A DNA stretch of 64,000 bases from Trematomus loennbergii (Eukaryota; Chordata; Actinopteri; Perciformes; Nototheniidae). The first letter of the stretch is position 1. Every line of letters begins with the position of its first letter. The stretch is from positions 15,001 to 79,000 of the forward strand of contig JAAOOA010000352.1 in the NCBI GenBank assembly GCA_012861695.1, given 5' to 3'. The translations under genes and the position numbers were made by a program. This document shows, piece after piece, positions 62,001 to 64,000 of the stretch. The notes beneath the pieces were generated by a model. That model saw nothing but the letters and a program-made list of their open reading frames with translations, did no database searches and had not been told where the DNA came from.

Positions 62001-64000
62001 AAAGTTGTCTTCAATGGCATTAAAACGATAAAAACGCTGCTAAAAGTTAATCCAATGTGTCACTTTGAAATGATTACTGATAATCCATCTTCATATTTAT
62101 GTCAATAACGGAGATTTCATATTAGCTGCTACGAGAGTGTATGACAGCTTCCGGTTTTGGGCATTCTGGCTACGCATCACTCATTCACCAATTGGTAATG
62201 TTTAGATGGATTTTAGGAACTTCCCCTTTCTTTTGGCTCTAACGGTTAAAAAGAGGTGTCAATCATCAAAATCGAACGAGGGGGGCCAGAGATATGGAAA
62301 ATCCACCCAAATGACCCCAGAGGTGGGTTTCTTTTCTAAACCTCTCTAAAAGGTGAAATGTCACTTGTTTTGCATCAATCTTGATACAGGGTACTTATTA
62401 TATGTTGTACTTTGGATTCCTAAAGCTTTTAGTCTACTAACCCATCATCCAAGGGTAGTTTTCATTATAAGTAATGTTTAAGTTTTGGACGGACACTATA
62501 ATTTGCATTTTTTTTACTATGTTCCATCTGAATTGTCTTTAAAATAAAAAACATCTATATTGATTCTGACTTCTCTACATCCAACTCACAGGTTTATCAT
62601 TACTTTGAAAATAAAGATGATTAATTTAACCCTTTTAGAAGAGAAGATATGGTCATTTGTTCTGGGAATGTCATTTTCGAGCCTGAGACCTGAAAAACAG
62701 GCTCAGGGCTTAACAGGTTCAGTGGTTGACAAGTTTGGTATAATTCTAGAGCAGAAAACCAAACTCATTGGGATTAGCAGGAGGAATAAAGATGTATTAC
62801 TACAGGAAGTTACACCAAGGACCTTTACCAGGTGTTTGTCTCTGTATGGATGGAGATAATGTGAGTCAACTCTTCATGATTCCTCACAGAGAGGACCAGC
62901 AGAGCTCAGAGGTTCCCAGAGGTCAGTCTGCCCAGCAGCATCAGACACAGCTGGACTCCATATTTATGGTCTGTACATGTACTACAGCTACTTAACATCT
63001 GTTCTGCTCACAGTCAACTCCATGATGCACTTTTTAGATCAGTGGATGGTCAGTCTGTCCAACATGGATCTGATGTTGAGTTCACTTAGTTTGATTGTGT
63101 TGTTCATATATTCTGTTCCAGCTGCTGGAGGAGAACATCGTCACTTTTGTGAAGAACGAGCTCAAGAAGTTCCAGAAGGCTCTGAGATCAGATTACCCAG
63201 AATGCTTAGAGAGTCAGGGTGAGGATGAGGAGGTGTTGGACGGTGAGGATGAAGAGCAGAGGAGGAGCAGCAGAGAGGCATTTCTGAACATCTCACTGCA
63301 CTTCCTGAGGAGCATGAAGCAGGAGGAGCTGGCTGAGCGTCTGCAGAGCAGTAAGAGGGTTTCTATAAAGATTTAACACTCTGGATAAATGTTGACTAAT
63401 GTCTCAAGAGATGGAGCAAAGTATGTTCAGAGCTAGCTTCATTCTTTAAAGATGTATTTGACTTATTGATCTGCTTTGTTGTGTGTTCATTCAGGAAGTC
63501 GTTCTGGAGTGTGTCAGCGTGAACTTAAGTCTAACCTGAAGGAGAGGTTCCAGTGTGTGTTTGAGGGCATTGCTAAAGCAGGAAACCCAACCCTTCTGAA
63601 CCAGATCTACACAGAGCTCTACATCACAGAGGGGGGGGCTGCAGAGGTCAATGATGAACATGAGGTCAGACAGATTGAAACAGCATCCAGGAAACCAGAC
63701 AGACCAGAAACCACCATCAGACGAGAAGACCTCTTTAAAGCCTCACCTGGAAGAGATGCACCAATCAGAGCAGTGATGACAAAGGGCGTGGCTGGCATTG
63801 GGAAAACAGTCTTAACACAGAAGTTCACTCTGGACTGGGCTGAAGGCAAAGCCAACCAGGACATCCAGTTCATATTTCCATTCACCTTCAGAGAGCTGAA
63901 TGTGGTGAGAGAGAACAAGTACAGCTTGGTGGAACTTGTTCATCACTTCTTCTCTGAAACCAGAGACGCAGGAATCTGCAGGTTTGATCAGTTCTCGGTT
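59052..64000 (+). CDS. Fish NLR (NLRC3-like, FISNA-NACHT), 3'-partial
   Basis: Cytosolic pattern-recognition/regulatory receptor of the expanded teleost NLR-C group. Exons joined by splice sites with consistent phases: 59,052-59,152 ('GPSCVSMKSDQSI'), 59,634-59,738 ('EPSCVSMKSDRSMEELIHFK'), 62,890-62,968 ('REDQQSSEVPRGQSAQQHQ'), 63,122-63,350 ('LLEENIVTFVKNELKKFQKA') and 63,495 to the window end. The two first exons carry the short SCVSMKSD peptide repeat characteristic of these fish genes. The last exon has the FISNA region ('LKERFQCVFEGIAKAGNPTL') and the start of NACHT with the Walker A motif GVAGIGKT. Upstream coding exons are uncertain: a donor-like 'ctcagaggtgaga' at 58,881-58,893 does not join in phase. 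NACHT remainder, LRRs and B30.2 would lie beyond 64,000. Confidence 0.92.
60659..61514. mobile_element. Intronic DNA element with inverted ends and inner insertion
   Basis: Left 'agcgctttcacaccggagta' and right 'caaagtacttggtgtgaaag' plus 'cggct' are inverted. Inside, 60,719-61,142 ('tgttacgactggggcacac' to 'gagacacaaca') looks like a separate insertion, possibly a solo LTR (TGTTA...CAACA), because the sequence on both sides resumes the outer element ('ggtttcacaccaaaaggatc'). Confidence 0.6.
61515..62889. other. NLR intron remainder
   Basis: AT-rich intron. No exon or mobile end is recognised. The stretch 62,150-62,350 resembles anonymous fish repeats but could not be classed. Confidence 0.45.

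Overview
The window is from a ray-finned (teleost) fish genome. It starts in the 3' two-thirds of a conserved ABHD12-type serine hydrolase gene (+ strand, coding exons from about 378 to 7818) and ends in the 5' part of a fish-specific NLR immune-receptor gene (FISNA-NACHT type, + strand, from about 59 kb and running off the end). Intron and exon structure, long CA/GT microsatellites, L2-type retroposon tails, hAT/Harbinger/MITE insertions and the NLR family all point to a teleost. There are no prokaryotic genes.

Between the two host genes (about 10.9-52.4 kb) lies a nested pile of mobile DNA. The oldest layer is a roughly 41 kb inverted-repeat structure. Its outer arms (10,954-14.46 kb and, reversed, 44.9-52.40 kb once later insertions are removed) are near copies of each other, and it has inner inverted segments (15.2-16.8 kb against 27.2-28.2 kb) and a palindrome near 25.1-25.9 kb. 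AG...CT ends and a Polinton/Maverick-type integrase remnant suggest a decayed Polinton-like element. Younger insertions with clean target-site duplications (TSDs) sit in it: two hAT elements (11,657-12,898 and 26,096-27,054), two Harbinger-like elements (29,110-30,067 and a second one split in two), a 13.2 kb endogenous retrovirus on the minus strand (30,325-43,540) with two LTRs of 770 bp that look identical, and a 5 kb Ty3/Gypsy element (45,807-50,779) that keeps gag, protease and integrase but has lost reverse transcriptase.

The left half also holds a 17.5-24.7 kb block built almost wholly of different tandem arrays around one gene. That gene has two C2H2-like zinc fingers, an in-frame coding minisatellite and the C-terminal half of a tyrosine-recombinase-like domain. 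A 107-bp array leads to its TATA box. A 114-bp array whose units repeat its stop codon and AATAAA lies downstream. Two 125-bp palindromes lie upstream with their centres in opposite orientation. This is the best candidate here for an undescribed system.

Many reading frames are broken by single-base shifts, including frames in an otherwise conserved ABHD12 exon. Most shifts look like the loss of one base in a short homopolymer, so many 'breaks' may be consensus errors in a long-read assembly rather than real decay.

The right flank (52.4-58.8 kb) holds a hAT-type zinc-finger fragment, a dead L2 LINE and several MITEs upstream of the NLR gene.
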